Positions 16,654 through 25,805 of a stretch of 64,000 nt of DNA are shown piece after piece. Below the pieces are notes generated by a model. It searched no databases. It saw only the letters and a list, made by a program, of their open reading frames with translations, and was not told where the DNA came from. The translations under genes were made by a program, and so were the position numbers. The stretch spans positions 1-64,000 of the forward strand of contig NZ_JAUSUA010000007.1 in NCBI RefSeq assembly GCF_030813245.1, written 5' to 3'. The number at the start of each line of letters is the position of its first letter. Positions within the stretch are counted from its first letter, which is position 1. The stretch comes from Alkalicoccobacillus murimartini (GTDB lineage: Bacteria > Bacillota > Bacilli > Bacillales > Bacillaceae_D).

Positions 16654-16672
16654 ATGTAGAAAAAATTATAAT

Positions 16673-16707
16673 AAAAGCATATACCGGATCACGGTATATG
16701 CTTTTTC
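16673..16707 (+). terminator. Terminator after the acyltransferase gene
   Basis: A perfect 14-bp stem (16673-16686 with 16692-16705), a 5-base loop GATCA and T-rich 3' flank; A-rich on the left, so it could also serve the convergent gene at 16755. Confidence 0.9.
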
Positions 16708-16754
16708 TAATCCATCATTTAACGTAGTCAGCGACACAACACTAACTGTGAATC

Positions 16755-18905
16755 TTAACGTGTTCCTTTGACCTCAATGTGACCGATTTCGAGCCAGCCG
16801 TTGTCTTCTTGCTCTTCATTAGCAAAATGAAACCCTTTAGCATCAGAATGAATTTCCGATAAAGGATTAACAACTTTAACTAACATATCATACCTACCTT
16901 CACTTACATTTGAAGTGTTACTCGACCACTCCAACAAAACCTCATTCGTATCTCCTGTCTCTTCATCATTTGGTATGATGTATGAGAGATCCCAATCGGT
17001 AGTCCATTCCTTTATTTCTCCGTTCTCATCTCTTGCTGCAATATCCACTTCCCAATCATAATAGAAAGGAGCCACACCAGTATTTTGAATGTGGATTGCT
17101 GCTTGTAAATGACCACTGTCTGAATTCACATAGGCAGTTGGTACAAAGTACTCATACCCCAAGCTACGTGAGCCCTCACGCGCTCGTTCTATAGCATCTG
17201 CTTCAAGTGGTGTTTGGAAAACTTCTTGAATTTTCAGCCAAGATGCATGAGTTAATTCTAGACTTTTATAATAATCCTCTCCCTGTACACCCTCAATAGG
17301 TTCCCCTAAATATTGAGGCGGATCGTTATTCCACATCTCGATTTGAATTTCCGGGCGCATTTCTCCACCAATTGGTTCTGATTTCCATTTATCCATCACT
17401 TGATTAGCTTGCAGACGCCCTGCAAAGTGCCAGTCCTTTCCACCTAAACTAGGAGGTAAGGTCTGAAACGCAAAAGAATCGTCGTGATAACCAATATTTA
17501 AATCACGATTAAATTCCGTTGGATAGCGCGCAAGTATTTTTGTTTCATTAAATGAATCATCAAAGCCTTGCATAATGGCTCTTTGGTTGGCTAAACTCGG
17601 CATCCAATCGGTTGCAATTCCATCCTCGTGTTCAGCCAATTCACCATACCAACTTCCAATTGGAGTCCATCCATCCTGAGGGTACGTATGCCATTCACCC
17701 CAAAACCCTATTAAACCAGCTTGTATGAAACCAATTCTCGAATCTCCATCGTACTTATCTCCAAGGGCTTCAATAAACTGCAATAATGCGAGCTGTAAAT
17801 TCTCGTCATTATAATTGGGGGCCACACTCGTTCCATTTGGTCCCCCATTGCTTTCGTAATCATAGTCTCTTGTTTCCAATCCGAGATCAAGTAGAAACTG
17901 AGGGATTCCAGTTGGCTTATGTGGATAATCGAGATATACCCTGAAAATAGCCTGATTTCCTCTCGATGTTATCTCATCTACTCTAGATTCTAACTTGCTC
18001 CAATCAAACTCATTGAAATTCGTCATGATATCATTTAGAGGGATATAGAAGAATTCCATACTATATGGCAGTTGGTTATCATCTATCCGCCATGCTGCTG
18101 AGTCGCTAAAGGGTAAAAATCCTTTTAACGGATTATCAATCGGTGCGGGTGAATAAGTAAGATTAAACGTGTTCGCAGGAGTTGCCCACTCAGGAGCCAA
18201 AGAATCTCCTAAACCGCCTTCCGAGGTTCCCCATAGACTGATAGAATCTATATACACTTTATTGGTCGAATTCCCTTGTGGATTATAACCAAATTCGTAC
18301 CCTTCAACTAAACCTAGGTCTAAATCATTGTCACATCCTTGTGGACATTGCCACGACTTCCCTGTAAATTGATCCCAAGCAATTCGAATAAGGCCAGCAA
18401 AATCTTCTGGAACAATTAGCATGCTGTCAAAAGAATTCTCTTCCCACGAAGAGCTGCCATCTTCTTTTAAAGACGCTATAAACGTTCCTTCTTGACCATA
18501 CGCGTTTGATTCAGATTTAATATCAAAGTTAAATGCTAATGGTTCATCTGCATCATTATGTATCCAAAATGAAATACCGGTAGAATCTGTCCAATCACTC
18601 ACAGCAAAATGTTGAGATACAGCTATCCATGAGTCAAAGGGCTCCTTAGGAACAATTAACATTGAATTTGTACCATCATAAGCACGCTCTTGGCTTAAGG
18701 ACCAGTCTACAGCATTTCCATCAGATGACCAGAGTCTATACGTACTTTTTAATTCATCATCTGAGGCATAGCTTTCAAAGTCATCAATGATTGTAGTTGA
18801 TTCTGAAATGGCTGCATCTACTTTTACATTAGTGACTGTTACTAATAACGTTATAAGTAGAACAGCAACCAAAAAATAGTGTATTACTTTTGTGTTTTCT
18901 TTCAT
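16755..18905 (-). CDS. Large secreted DUF4832/DUF4874-like protein with a carbohydrate-binding-like domain
   Basis: 716 residues. Residues 1-32 are a signal peptide ending VDA before AISES. Residues about 38-225 look like a beta-sandwich carbohydrate-binding module (DDFESY at its start, KVYIDSISLWG at its end). Residues about 245-590 form the barrel-like DUF4874/DUF4832 region: PIDNPLKGFLPF, RVYLDYP, and QAGLIGFWGEWHTYP with acidic residues where glycosidases keep their catalytic pair. A C-terminal beta domain follows. It is probably an extracellular polysaccharide-binding or hydrolysing protein; activity is not established. RBS AGGATGAGG. It is monocistronic. Confidence 0.75.
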   Translation of the reverse strand: MKENTKVIHYFLVAVLLITLLVTVTNVKVDAAISESTTIIDDFESYASDDELKSTYRLWSSDGNAVDWSLSQERAYDGTNSMLIVPKEPFDSWIAVSQHFAVSDWTDSTGISFWIHNDADEPLAFNFDIKSESNAYGQEGTFIASLKEDGSSSWEENSFDSMLIVPEDFAGLIRIAWDQFTGKSWQCPQGCDNDLDLGLVEGYEFGYNPQGNSTNKVYIDSISLWGTSEGGLGDSLAPEWATPANTFNLTYSPAPIDNPLKGFLPFSDSAAWRIDDNQLPYSMEFFYIPLNDIMTNFNEFDWSKLESRVDEITSRGNQAIFRVYLDYPHKPTGIPQFLLDLGLETRDYDYESNGGPNGTSVAPNYNDENLQLALLQFIEALGDKYDGDSRIGFIQAGLIGFWGEWHTYPQDGWTPIGSWYGELAEHEDGIATDWMPSLANQRAIMQGFDDSFNETKILARYPTEFNRDLNIGYHDDSFAFQTLPPSLGGKDWHFAGRLQANQVMDKWKSEPIGGEMRPEIQIEMWNNDPPQYLGEPIEGVQGEDYYKSLELTHASWLKIQEVFQTPLEADAIERAREGSRSLGYEYFVPTAYVNSDSGHLQAAIHIQNTGVAPFYYDWEVDIAARDENGEIKEWTTDWDLSYIIPNDEETGDTNEVLLEWSSNTSNVSEGRYDMLVKVVNPLSEIHSDAKGFHFANEEQEDNGWLEIGHIEVKGTR

Positions 18906-19101
18906 ATGAACCTCATCCTCCGTTAGATATTGATAGTCGATCTTCCCTTTCCATCCCTCTCTTTATGATATTCCCACCCAAACCCCAACCCTTTCTATTT
19001 TATCGGTTATCGTCAAACTTTAATAAGTGCACCTATTTTATGATCTCAACAAACTAAAGCGTTATTGCTTTTAACATTTTCAAAAAAATATATCAAAACA
19101 G

Positions 19102-19131
19102 TTGCATTTTCTTTTACAGATGTATTATACT
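19102..19131 (+). promoter_or_regulatory. Promoter of the NAD salvage operon
   Basis: -35 TTGCAT (19102-19107) and -10 TATACT (19126-19131), 18 bp apart. The expected start at about 19138 lies inside the NrtR palindrome. The rest of 18906-19101 is AT-rich with no gene that I can see. Confidence 0.6.
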
Positions 19132-19136
19132 TATAA

Positions 19137-19157
19137 CAATTAACAAAACGTTAATTG
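19137..19157. promoter_or_regulatory. NrtR-type operator 1
   Basis: CAATTAAC-AAAAC-GTTAATTG: perfect 8-base arms around a 5-base centre. It shares TTAAC-N5-GTTAA with a second site at 20015, also before a gene of this operon. It overlaps the transcription start, so binding would repress. Confidence 0.8.
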
Positions 19158-19197
19158 AAAATCATTTTTATCTTATGTACCGTTGAGGAGGGAACAA

Positions 19198-19992
19198 ATG
19201 TCTTCAAGTAATTACAAAGCTCTTGAGCAATACGACGTCAAAAAATTTAGAACGCCAGATGGATACACGTCTGATATCGCCGTCTTTACGATTGTACCTA
19301 CACATACAGAAGCATACAAACCACCTAAGATGCACCTGAAGCTTCTGTTGATAAAAAGGTCGGATCTCAATGCAGAAGGCAATGTCAACATCGAAGCTGG
19401 AAAATGGGCCTTACCTGGAGGGTTTGTCCAAGAGAACGAGTCCGCCTATGAGGCAGCCAAGCGTGAACTCCTCGAAGAAACAAGTATAAAGGATATTCAT
19501 ATTAAGCATTTTAGTGTTTATGATCAGCCTGGGCGCGATCCACGAGGATGGATTATCACAAATGCACATTATGCGATCGTTCCTGAGAACCAATTGCTCA
19601 ATAGAAAAGCAAACGATGATGCAGCTGAAGTACGATTATTCTCCATTGAGGATGTATTACAATTAGCAGCTAGCTCACAATTGGCTTTTGATCACACCGA
19701 GATTATTGAAGAAGCTATAAAAAAAATACAGACAGATCTATTACAAACAACCATTGCTAAAGAATTTTTACCTAAGAATTTCACGTTCTCAGAACTTCAA
19801 GCCGTATTATTGACCGTCACCAAGGATCCAGCCATTTCAAGTAATCAATCGTTTATTAGAAAGATAAAAACTTTACCTTTTATTGCTGCTGTTCCAGGAA
19901 TGACAACACAAAGAACGTCAAAAACACCCACACAGCTTTATACGTTTATTGACATGGAAATCGTGAAACCAATCTACACTGCTAGATATTAA
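19198..19992 (+). CDS. nrtR: NrtR-type Nudix transcriptional regulator of NAD metabolism
   Basis: 264 residues. Residues about 20-170 are a Nudix domain introduced by FRTPDGYTSDIAVFTI, typical of NrtR. The Nudix box has GFVQENESAYEAAKRELLEE (75-94) with the catalytic acidic residues kept, so ADP-ribose hydrolysis may persist. Residues about 180-264 are the NrtR winged helix (FTFSELQAVLLTV). NrtR proteins repress NAD biosynthesis genes and release DNA on binding ADP-ribose or NAD-related ligands. The ATG at 19198 has GAGGAGGG upstream. It is the first gene of the operon, with palindromes at 19137 and 20015. Confidence 0.9.
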   Translation: MSSSNYKALEQYDVKKFRTPDGYTSDIAVFTIVPTHTEAYKPPKMHLKLLLIKRSDLNAEGNVNIEAGKWALPGGFVQENESAYEAAKRELLEETSIKDIHIKHFSVYDQPGRDPRGWIITNAHYAIVPENQLLNRKANDDAAEVRLFSIEDVLQLAASSQLAFDHTEIIEEAIKKIQTDLLQTTIAKEFLPKNFTFSELQAVLLTVTKDPAISSNQSFIRKIKTLPFIAAVPGMTTQRTSKTPTQLYTFIDMEIVKPIYTARY

Positions 19993-20014
19993 TTTCTTTT
20001 TTTACCCTTTACTA

Positions 20015-20029
20015 TTAACATTCTGTTAA
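20015..20029. promoter_or_regulatory. NrtR-type operator 2, before pncA
   Basis: TTAACATTCTGTTAA, the same TTAAC-N5-GTTAA layout as operator 1, in the 57-bp gap between nrtR and pncA and 20 bases before the pncA start. It implies a second controlled promoter or a roadblock. Confidence 0.72.
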
Positions 20030-20049
20030 CAGAAGAAATGGAGGCCATT

Positions 20050-20598
20050 ATGAATAAGGCACTAATAAATATTGATTACACAGTTGATTTTGTTGATACA
20101 AACGGGAAACTAACATGCGGAGAACCTGGTCAAGAGATTGAAAAGGAAATAGTAAAAGTCACTAAGGACTTTCTTAGAGATCAATCTTATGTTGTTTTTG
20201 CGGTTGATCTCCATAAGGAAAACGATCAAATGCATCCAGAGTTCAATCTATTTCCACCGCACAATCTAGAAGGTACTAAGGGTAGAACCATTTTTGGAGA
20301 ATTACATGAATTGTACCAAGAACACAAAGACTCCTCCCTCACCTACTGGTTAGATAAAACAAGATATAGCGCTTTTGCTGGTACAGATCTCGAAATGAAA
20401 TTAAGAGAAAGACAGATCAATGAGGTGCATTTGGTTGGGGTATGTACGGATATATGTATCTTACACACCGCAATCGACGCCTACAATAAAGGGTTCAAGA
20501 TCGTCATTCATCAGCATGCAGTAGCTAGTTTTAATGCAGAAGGACATAAATGGGCACTCGGACATTTCACGAATTCTCTTGGAGCAACACTCGTTTAA
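20050..20598 (+). CDS. pncA: Nicotinamidase
   Basis: A 182-residue isochorismatase-fold amidase that converts nicotinamide to nicotinate, first step of salvage. The catalytic triad is visible: Asp9 or Asp13 in DYTVDF, Lys103 in DKTRYSAF, and Cys136 in VCTDIC. The metal site is supplied by AVDLH and the later His71 of FPPHN. Length is normal for bacterial PncA. The ATG at 20050 lies 5 bases after GGAGG. pncB follows 28 bases later. Operator 2 lies in front. Confidence 0.93.
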   Translation: MNKALINIDYTVDFVDTNGKLTCGEPGQEIEKEIVKVTKDFLRDQSYVVFAVDLHKENDQMHPEFNLFPPHNLEGTKGRTIFGELHELYQEHKDSSLTYWLDKTRYSAFAGTDLEMKLRERQINEVHLVGVCTDICILHTAIDAYNKGFKIVIHQHAVASFNAEGHKWALGHFTNSLGATLV

Positions 20599-20626
20599 AA
20601 AAACATTACATTTGGAGGAATACACA

Positions 20627-22087
20627 ATGACTACCACTTACTCAGACGATAGTTTCATGCTGCACACGGATTTGTATCAGATTAATATGGCCCAAACATA
20701 TTGGAACGATGGATTAGAAAATAAGAAATCAGTGTTCGAGCTTTTCTTTAGAAAACTACCTTTCGGAAATGGATACGCAGTGTACGCTGGACTTGAAAGA
20801 GTTATCGAATTCTTAAACAACTTTGGATTTACTGAAAGTGATATTAGCTACCTTCGAGAGTTGGGGTATGAAGAAGACTATCTTGATTTCCTAAGTGGCC
20901 TTACATTCACTGGGACCGTCAAAAGCATGAAAGAAGGAGAATTGGTATTCGGGAATGAACCGATCTTGCGCATCGAAGCTCCATTAATCGAAGCCCAATT
21001 AATCGAAACACCCTTATTAAATATCATCAATTATCAAACGTTAATTGCTACAAAAGCTTCAAGAATCAAACAACTTATCGGTGATGATCGGGCTATGGAA
21101 TTTGGAACCCGCCGTGCTCAAGAAATGGACGCAGCCATATGGGGAACAAGAGCCGCTTATTTGGCTGGATTTGATGCAACCTCCAATGTTCGCGCTGGAA
21201 AGAAATTTGGAATTCCTGTAGCCGGTACTCATGCACACTCACTTGTTCAAGCTTATAGAGACGAGTACACAGCGTTTAAGAAATATGCGTCAACCCACAA
21301 AGATTGCACCTTCTTGGTCGACACGTACGACACACTGAAATCTGGTGTTCCTAATGCCATCAAAGTGGCAAACGAAGAGAAACAAACGATCCATTTTAAA
21401 GGCATTCGATTAGATAGCGGAGATTTAGCTTACCTATCTAAGGAAGCAAGAAAAATGTTAGACGAAGCAGGTTATATCGATGCTGCCATTTCTGCTTCAA
21501 ATGACCTTGATGAAGAAACGATTATGAATTTAAAATCACAAGGAGCAAAAATTGATATTTGGGGTATAGGAACGAAACTTATTACAGCATATGACCAGCC
21601 TGCTTTAGGCGCAGTCTATAAGCTCGTTTCAATTGAAGAAGATGGAGAAATGGTTGATACGATTAAAATAAGCGCAAACCCAGAGAAAGTATCTACACCA
21701 GGACTTAAAAGAGTCTTCCGCATCATCAACAACAGAAACGGTAAATCAGAAGGAGATTATATCGCCTTAGATACTGAAGAGCCGAATGAAGAAACACAAT
21801 TAACGATGTTCCACCCCGTCCATACCTTTGTAAAGAAAATTGTTACAAATTATGAAGCTGTTGAGCTACATCACATCATTTTCGATAAAGGAGAATGCGT
21901 CTACACTCAACCAAGCCTAGAAGAGATTAGATCATTTGTTACGTCTAACCTACAGCTTCTATGGGATGAATATAAACGATTGGTCATGCCAGAAGAATAT
22001 CCTGTAGACCTTAGTCAACTATGTTGGGATAACAAAATGGCGAGAATTGCTGAAGTGAAACAGAAAGTATCTGATCGAATTCAATAG
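20627..22087 (+). CDS. pncB: Nicotinate phosphoribosyltransferase
   Basis: A 486-residue NAPRTase that makes nicotinate mononucleotide from nicotinate and PRPP, with ATP hydrolysis. Visible family motifs are LHTDLYQINMAQ at the N-terminus, FGTRRAQ (with the substrate-binding Arg and the phospho-His region), GTHAHS and RLDSGDL near the centre. The ATG at 20627 follows TTTGGAGGA; an upstream extension of the frame overlaps pncA and has no ribosome-binding site. It is the middle gene of the salvage operon. Confidence 0.95.
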   Translation: MTTTYSDDSFMLHTDLYQINMAQTYWNDGLENKKSVFELFFRKLPFGNGYAVYAGLERVIEFLNNFGFTESDISYLRELGYEEDYLDFLSGLTFTGTVKSMKEGELVFGNEPILRIEAPLIEAQLIETPLLNIINYQTLIATKASRIKQLIGDDRAMEFGTRRAQEMDAAIWGTRAAYLAGFDATSNVRAGKKFGIPVAGTHAHSLVQAYRDEYTAFKKYASTHKDCTFLVDTYDTLKSGVPNAIKVANEEKQTIHFKGIRLDSGDLAYLSKEARKMLDEAGYIDAAISASNDLDEETIMNLKSQGAKIDIWGIGTKLITAYDQPALGAVYKLVSIEEDGEMVDTIKISANPEKVSTPGLKRVFRIINNRNGKSEGDYIALDTEEPNEETQLTMFHPVHTFVKKIVTNYEAVELHHIIFDKGECVYTQPSLEEIRSFVTSNLQLLWDEYKRLVMPEEYPVDLSQLCWDNKMARIAEVKQKVSDRIQ

Positions 22088-22148
22088 ATACAAACAATGG
22101 GAGGCTCACCCTCCCCCTATCATCTTGATCTTACTGGAGGTTTAATCA

Positions 22149-22802
22149 ATGGGTAAAGTAGGAATATTCGGTTCATCTTTTGACCCGATCACAGACTCTC
22201 ACTTGTTCTTAGCAAAAACATTAGCTGATCTATGTAACTTCGAATACGTTATTTTTGTCCCGTGTGTGAATAGTCGCGGAGATGGGAAAAAGATGAAAGC
22301 AAGCGACGAAGACAGATGGACTATGATCCAATTAGCGATAAAAGACAATCCAATTTTTAAAGCTGATGATTTTGAAATGAACGCAAAAGCAGGAATTGGC
22401 AAACAATACACGTATCACACGATGGAATACTTCAAGGAAAAATACCCGGATGACGAACATTATTTCATTATGGGTGCTGACATTCTAGCTGAGATTGATA
22501 ACCAACGTGTGCAGCCTCATCAAAGGTGGAAATTTAGAGAGGAATTGATAAAGAATAATAAGTTTGTTGTGATGTCTAGAGACAATATTGACATGTTAAA
22601 AGAAATATCAAAAAGTCCTATTTTGCGAAAATACCATGATGGCACTAGATTTCATTTAGTTGATAAAGGGATTTCTATGGAAATCAGTTCTAGCTATATC
22701 CGAGATGAGATCAGTATGGGCAGATACCCTCAATACCTCATGCGAGATGATGTCTATGATTATATTGTCACCAACGAGATCTATAAACAGACAACCAATT
22801 AA
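22149..22802 (+). CDS. nadD: Nicotinate-nucleotide adenylyltransferase (divergent, operon copy)
   Basis: A 217-residue nucleotidyltransferase that would join nicotinate mononucleotide with AMP to give deamido-NAD. The N-terminal motif is [18 protein letters not shown], so the usual HxGH is replaced by DSH with one spacing base kept; the C-terminal [10 protein letters not shown] matches the ISSTxIR signature. [11 protein letters not shown] is also typical. Bacilli have a canonical nadD elsewhere, so this is likely a second, operon-dedicated enzyme. RBS GGAGG, 62 bases after pncB. Confidence 0.85.
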   Translation: MGKVGIFGSSFDPITDSHLFLAKTLADLCNFEYVIFVPCVNSRGDGKKMKASDEDRWTMIQLAIKDNPIFKADDFEMNAKAGIGKQYTYHTMEYFKEKYPDDEHYFIMGADILAEIDNQRVQPHQRWKFREELIKNNKFVVMSRDNIDMLKEISKSPILRKYHDGTRFHLVDKGISMEISSSYIRDEISMGRYPQYLMRDDVYDYIVTNEIYKQTTN

Positions 22803-22824
22803 AAAAATCCGGAGGCGATGTAAC

Positions 22825-23637
22825 ATGACCATTCAACAACAAATCATAAAAGAATTAAGCGTTAAACCAACAATAATCCCAAATCAAGAGATTAAAAGTA
22901 GAATGACCTTTCTAAAAGACTATTTGAAATCAACGAAGGCAAAAGGATATGTTCTTGGAATTAGTGGTGGCCAAGACTCTACTCTAGCTGGAAAGCTAGC
23001 TCAACTCGCTGTTGAAGAGTTGCGATCAGAAGGCGTTGATGTGAGTTTTACAGCCGTAAGACTTCCTTATGCAAGTCAGAAAGATGAAGAGGACGCACAA
23101 CTCGCATTACAATTCATCAACCCTGACAACAGCACCGTATTTAATGTCTTTGAACCGGTGGTAGCCATCGAAAAAGAGTATCTACAAGCTACTGGCTCTC
23201 CCCTATCCGACTTTCATAAAGGGAATGTCAAAGCAAGAGCAAGAATGATTGCACAATATGCCATTGGCGGAATGGGCGGCCTGCTCGTTTTAGGAACCGA
23301 TCACGCGGCAGAAGCATTAACCGGATTCTTCACAAAATACGGAGATGGCGGAGCAGACCTTTTACCACTGAGTGGATTAAATAAAAGGCAAGGAAAAGAA
23401 CTACTCAAAGCCTTAGGTGCCCCTGAGAAGCTTTACTTAAAAAGCCCTACAGCAGACTTATTAGATGGAAACCCACAACAGTCCGATGAACACGAACTTG
23501 GGATCACCTACGATCAGTTGGATGATTACTTAGAAGGAAAGCAGCTTTCCGAGGAAATCATGGAGCTTATTGAGAAGCGTTATGTGTCTACGGAACATAA
23601 GCGTCAGTTACCTGTGACTCCTTTTGATGAAATTTAA
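22825..23637 (+). CDS. nadE: NH3-dependent NAD+ synthetase
   Basis: A 270-residue N-type ATP pyrophosphatase that amidates deamido-NAD to NAD using ammonia. The P-loop is SGGQDST (47-53). Other family marks are [32 protein letters not shown] and [16 protein letters not shown]-like sequence after LLPLSGLN. There is no glutaminase domain, so free ammonia is the donor. The ATG at 22825 has GGAGGCG 9 bases upstream. It is the last gene of the operon and is followed by a terminator. Confidence 0.95.
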   Translation: MTIQQQIIKELSVKPTIIPNQEIKSRMTFLKDYLKSTKAKGYVLGISGGQDSTLAGKLAQLAVEELRSEGVDVSFTAVRLPYASQKDEEDAQLALQFINPDNSTVFNVFEPVVAIEKEYLQATGSPLSDFHKGNVKARARMIAQYAIGGMGGLLVLGTDHAAEALTGFFTKYGDGGADLLPLSGLNKRQGKELLKALGAPEKLYLKSPTADLLDGNPQQSDEHELGITYDQLDDYLEGKQLSEEIMELIEKRYVSTEHKRQLPVTPFDEI

Positions 23638-23655
23638 TAACCGAAGCATATACAA

Positions 23656-23690
23656 AAAAGAGAGCCAGCGTTTCAATGGCTCTCTTTTCT
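23656..23690 (+). terminator. Terminator of the NAD salvage operon
   Basis: AAAGAGAGCCA pairs with TGGCTCTCTTT around a 9-base loop and is followed by more T. It is A-rich on the left, so it may also serve the small minus-strand gene at 23695. Confidence 0.88.
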
Positions 23691-23694
23691 ATTA

Positions 23695-23931
23695 TTAAAA
23701 TATAATTCTATCTGTCACAGCATCATCTTCTGTTTCATAAGCATTAATATATTTGATACTCTCTAGATTTATAGAATAAATTTCATCATCGCTTTCAAAA
23801 ACATAAAAATTTTCTTTACGTTTTATTATATTGACTATTGCTTCCTCAGTACTACTTGCTTCTACAACATGCTCAATCGTGTCAGCGAGAGGGTTTGGAT
23901 CGTTAAAGTGAAATATAATTGTATGTTTCAT
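23695..23931 (-). CDS. Small acidic hypothetical protein
   Basis: 78 residues, no membrane segment. It contains a short alpha/beta pattern (TIIFHFNDPNP, TEEAIVNIIKR, YSINLESIKYI). RBS GGGAGG 8 bases upstream. No family recognised. It lies between the NAD operon and the prophage and could belong to either. Confidence 0.6.
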   Translation of the reverse strand: MKHTIIFHFNDPNPLADTIEHVVEASSTEEAIVNIIKRKENFYVFESDDEIYSINLESIKYINAYETEDDAVTDRIIF

Positions 23932-24137
23932 AACTTGAACCTCCCCATTATTTGAAGTTAGGTAGTGTAATTTTAATCATTAGATAAGCTTAGTAACGTG
24001 AAAAAAGGTCAATAACTTTTCGGTTTTTGAAATTTTAATTTTTCTAAAGATAACAAAGGAATCATAATAACGCAAAATACCAAGAAAGAAATGAACGCAT
24101 TTAACAAGCTCTTTTTAAATAAATTGATAAGAAGTAA

Positions 24138-24315
24138 TTAATTGCCACATCGTATGAGCAGAGAGTGTTTAAGTAATCGGAGAGCAGCAGGTTTGTAATG
24201 CTCTGAATGATGCTGAAGCACTTCTTTTGCGTTTAGAGCGTAGTCGTATTCTTTGAGGTCGTGGCGTTGGATGAATGTGTGATTGATGTTTTATAGGTTT
24301 GGGATTTGTATGCAT
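24138..24315 (-). pseudogene. Frameshifted small gene at the prophage left side
   Basis: An ATG at 24315 has an excellent site (AGGAGGTG), but its frame gives a poor basic peptide ending after 48 codons. The next frame, from about 24292 to the TAA at 24138, reads like real protein (HDLKEYDYALNAKEVLQHH, then KPAALRLLKHSLL). The simplest reading is one small gene of about 56-58 residues with an early frameshift. No family recognised. The stretch 23932-24137 holds nothing else that I can support. Confidence 0.35.
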
Positions 24316-24408
24316 GTAGCACCTCCTAAATACGAGATTCGACATTATGCATTATTATCCTTTAAAATACAAAATTAAAATTAGTTGCTTATAATATAAT
24401 TTTTATAT

Positions 24409-24564
24409 TTATTTGACCACCCATTTCAGTTCAAAAGCGGCACCTATTAACTTTTGATTAGGTATCCGTTTCACAAAGATACGTAACAAATCACCCTTTC
24501 TTAATAATACATTATTAAGAATTACACTAAAAATTCTAGTTGCAATCATTAGATCTTTGTTCAT
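24409..24564 (-). CDS. Small basic hypothetical protein (51 aa)
   Basis: The frame runs ATG (24564) to TAA (24409) with AGAGGAGGTG upstream. The product starts MNKDLMIATRIFSVILNN and ends AAFELKWVVK, with a net positive charge and an amphipathic middle. It is divergent from the HEPN gene, and the region between them has an inverted repeat at 24628. No family recognised. Confidence 0.55.
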   Translation of the reverse strand: MNKDLMIATRIFSVILNNVLLRKGDLLRIFVKRIPNQKLIGAAFELKWVVK

Positions 24565-24627
24565 AATCCTACACCTCCTCTTGTAGTTAGCACTACATTT
24601 TTAATATATGTAATATTAAAAGAAAAA

Positions 24628-24643
24628 TTTCCGAAAACGGAAA
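24628..24643. promoter_or_regulatory. Inverted repeat between divergent small gene and HEPN gene
   Basis: TTTCCG-AAAA-CGGAAA: perfect 6-base arms around a 4-base centre in AT-rich DNA, about 65 bp before the minus-strand gene's start and 74 bp before the HEPN start. A possible operator for both; it could also fold as a weak hairpin. Confidence 0.4.
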
Positions 24644-24716
24644 GTTTAAGCTTTCATAAATTATTTGCTTTATGTAGAATGATTTAGAATCTAACGTTTC
24701 CATAGGAGGGATAACT

Positions 24717-25661
24717 CTGATAACAAATTTAGAAGATTTAAAACACCAATTAAACATAGGACTTTCAAATCATAAGTTTCAAACGGCTTTTTCTTCTTTA
24801 GAAGATGGGTTAAATTCATACTTTTCGACGTACCAATCCGTGAAAAATGATATTGGTTTTTTTGAGAAATTTAAGTTTACTGAACCTGATATAGACACTA
24901 TGCCTTTAGATTATAACAGCCAATATATTAAAAACTATATAAATACTATTTTTCATTTACATCACTTTTTCGAACTTTACATGAAGTTTACACTTGAGGA
25001 ACTGGGGATTAACTTCAAAAACGATAACATGCCTCAAATACGAAAAAAAATCAAAATTAATTCTAATGCTAGATTTAGCAGTTCAATAGATGATATTGAG
25101 AAACTCAATAACTTAAGAAATAATTTGGTTCATAATGGCAAGGATTTTCTAAGGTACGAATCATTGGATATGTTAATGGGAAGAAAAATTCTCCCTCTAC
25201 TCATCTCCATTTTTTCAGAAGATAAAAGACTCAATAATAACATTAGATTAAGCAAATTCAATCAATCATCTTTAAATCTAAATATATTTAAAGAAATTGC
25301 AAAAGAAACGAAGAATAATCGAAACTATTCACCTAGAAAAGTAGCTTTTTTAAAGGAAATGGCTCGAGCTTCATATCAAAACCCCTTAAATTCACCTTGG
25401 AATAAATTCTATAATTATGATAAACAAGCTTTATTAAAAGTAAAAGAGATAAAAGGCGATCATAGCTATAAAATTTATATTTGTCCAGTTTGTGATTTAG
25501 AATCTTTAGTAGGAAGTAAGGAGCAAGATTTTGAGGAGGGTGAGTATCATATTACTTACATTTCAGAAATGAAATGTTATTGTTGCTCTTTCGAATTAAC
25601 TTCTCATATTTCTGAACCTCAAAAAATGGGTTACAATGTTCCGTTATATTGGGATATATGA
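24717..25661 (+). CDS. HEPN-domain protein with C-terminal zinc ribbon, apparent CTG start
   Basis: The frame is open from a CTG at 24717, six bases after a perfect TAGGAGGG, giving 314 residues. The only usual start nearby (GTG 24840) has no ribosome-binding site and would drop 41 well-behaved residues (LEDLKHQL, SLEDGLNSYF). Residues about 75-160 are helical and contain RNNLVH, the Rx4H signature of HEPN ribonucleases. The C-terminus has CPVC and, 30-40 residues later, CYCC, a likely zinc ribbon. HEPN proteins are common RNase toxins and anti-phage effectors. The gene lies at the prophage edge and is AT-richer than the chromosome. The toxin or defence role is inference. Confidence 0.65.
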   Translation: MITNLEDLKHQLNIGLSNHKFQTAFSSLEDGLNSYFSTYQSVKNDIGFFEKFKFTEPDIDTMPLDYNSQYIKNYINTIFHLHHFFELYMKFTLEELGINFKNDNMPQIRKKIKINSNARFSSSIDDIEKLNNLRNNLVHNGKDFLRYESLDMLMGRKILPLLISIFSEDKRLNNNIRLSKFNQSSLNLNIFKEIAKETKNNRNYSPRKVAFLKEMARASYQNPLNSPWNKFYNYDKQALLKVKEIKGDHSYKIYICPVCDLESLVGSKEQDFEEGEYHITYISEMKCYCCSFELTSHISEPQKMGYNVPLYWDI

Positions 25662-25805
25662 AAAGTACCAAAAAGTCCCTAATAGAAGAGATCTCATTCA
25701 ATCGTGACTATCAAATAAACCAACAGACCTATCAATCTGAAATAATAACCAAATAAGTACTTTCAAAATAGGTATTATGGTTTATGAAAGAGGGAGATGT
25801 ACTTA

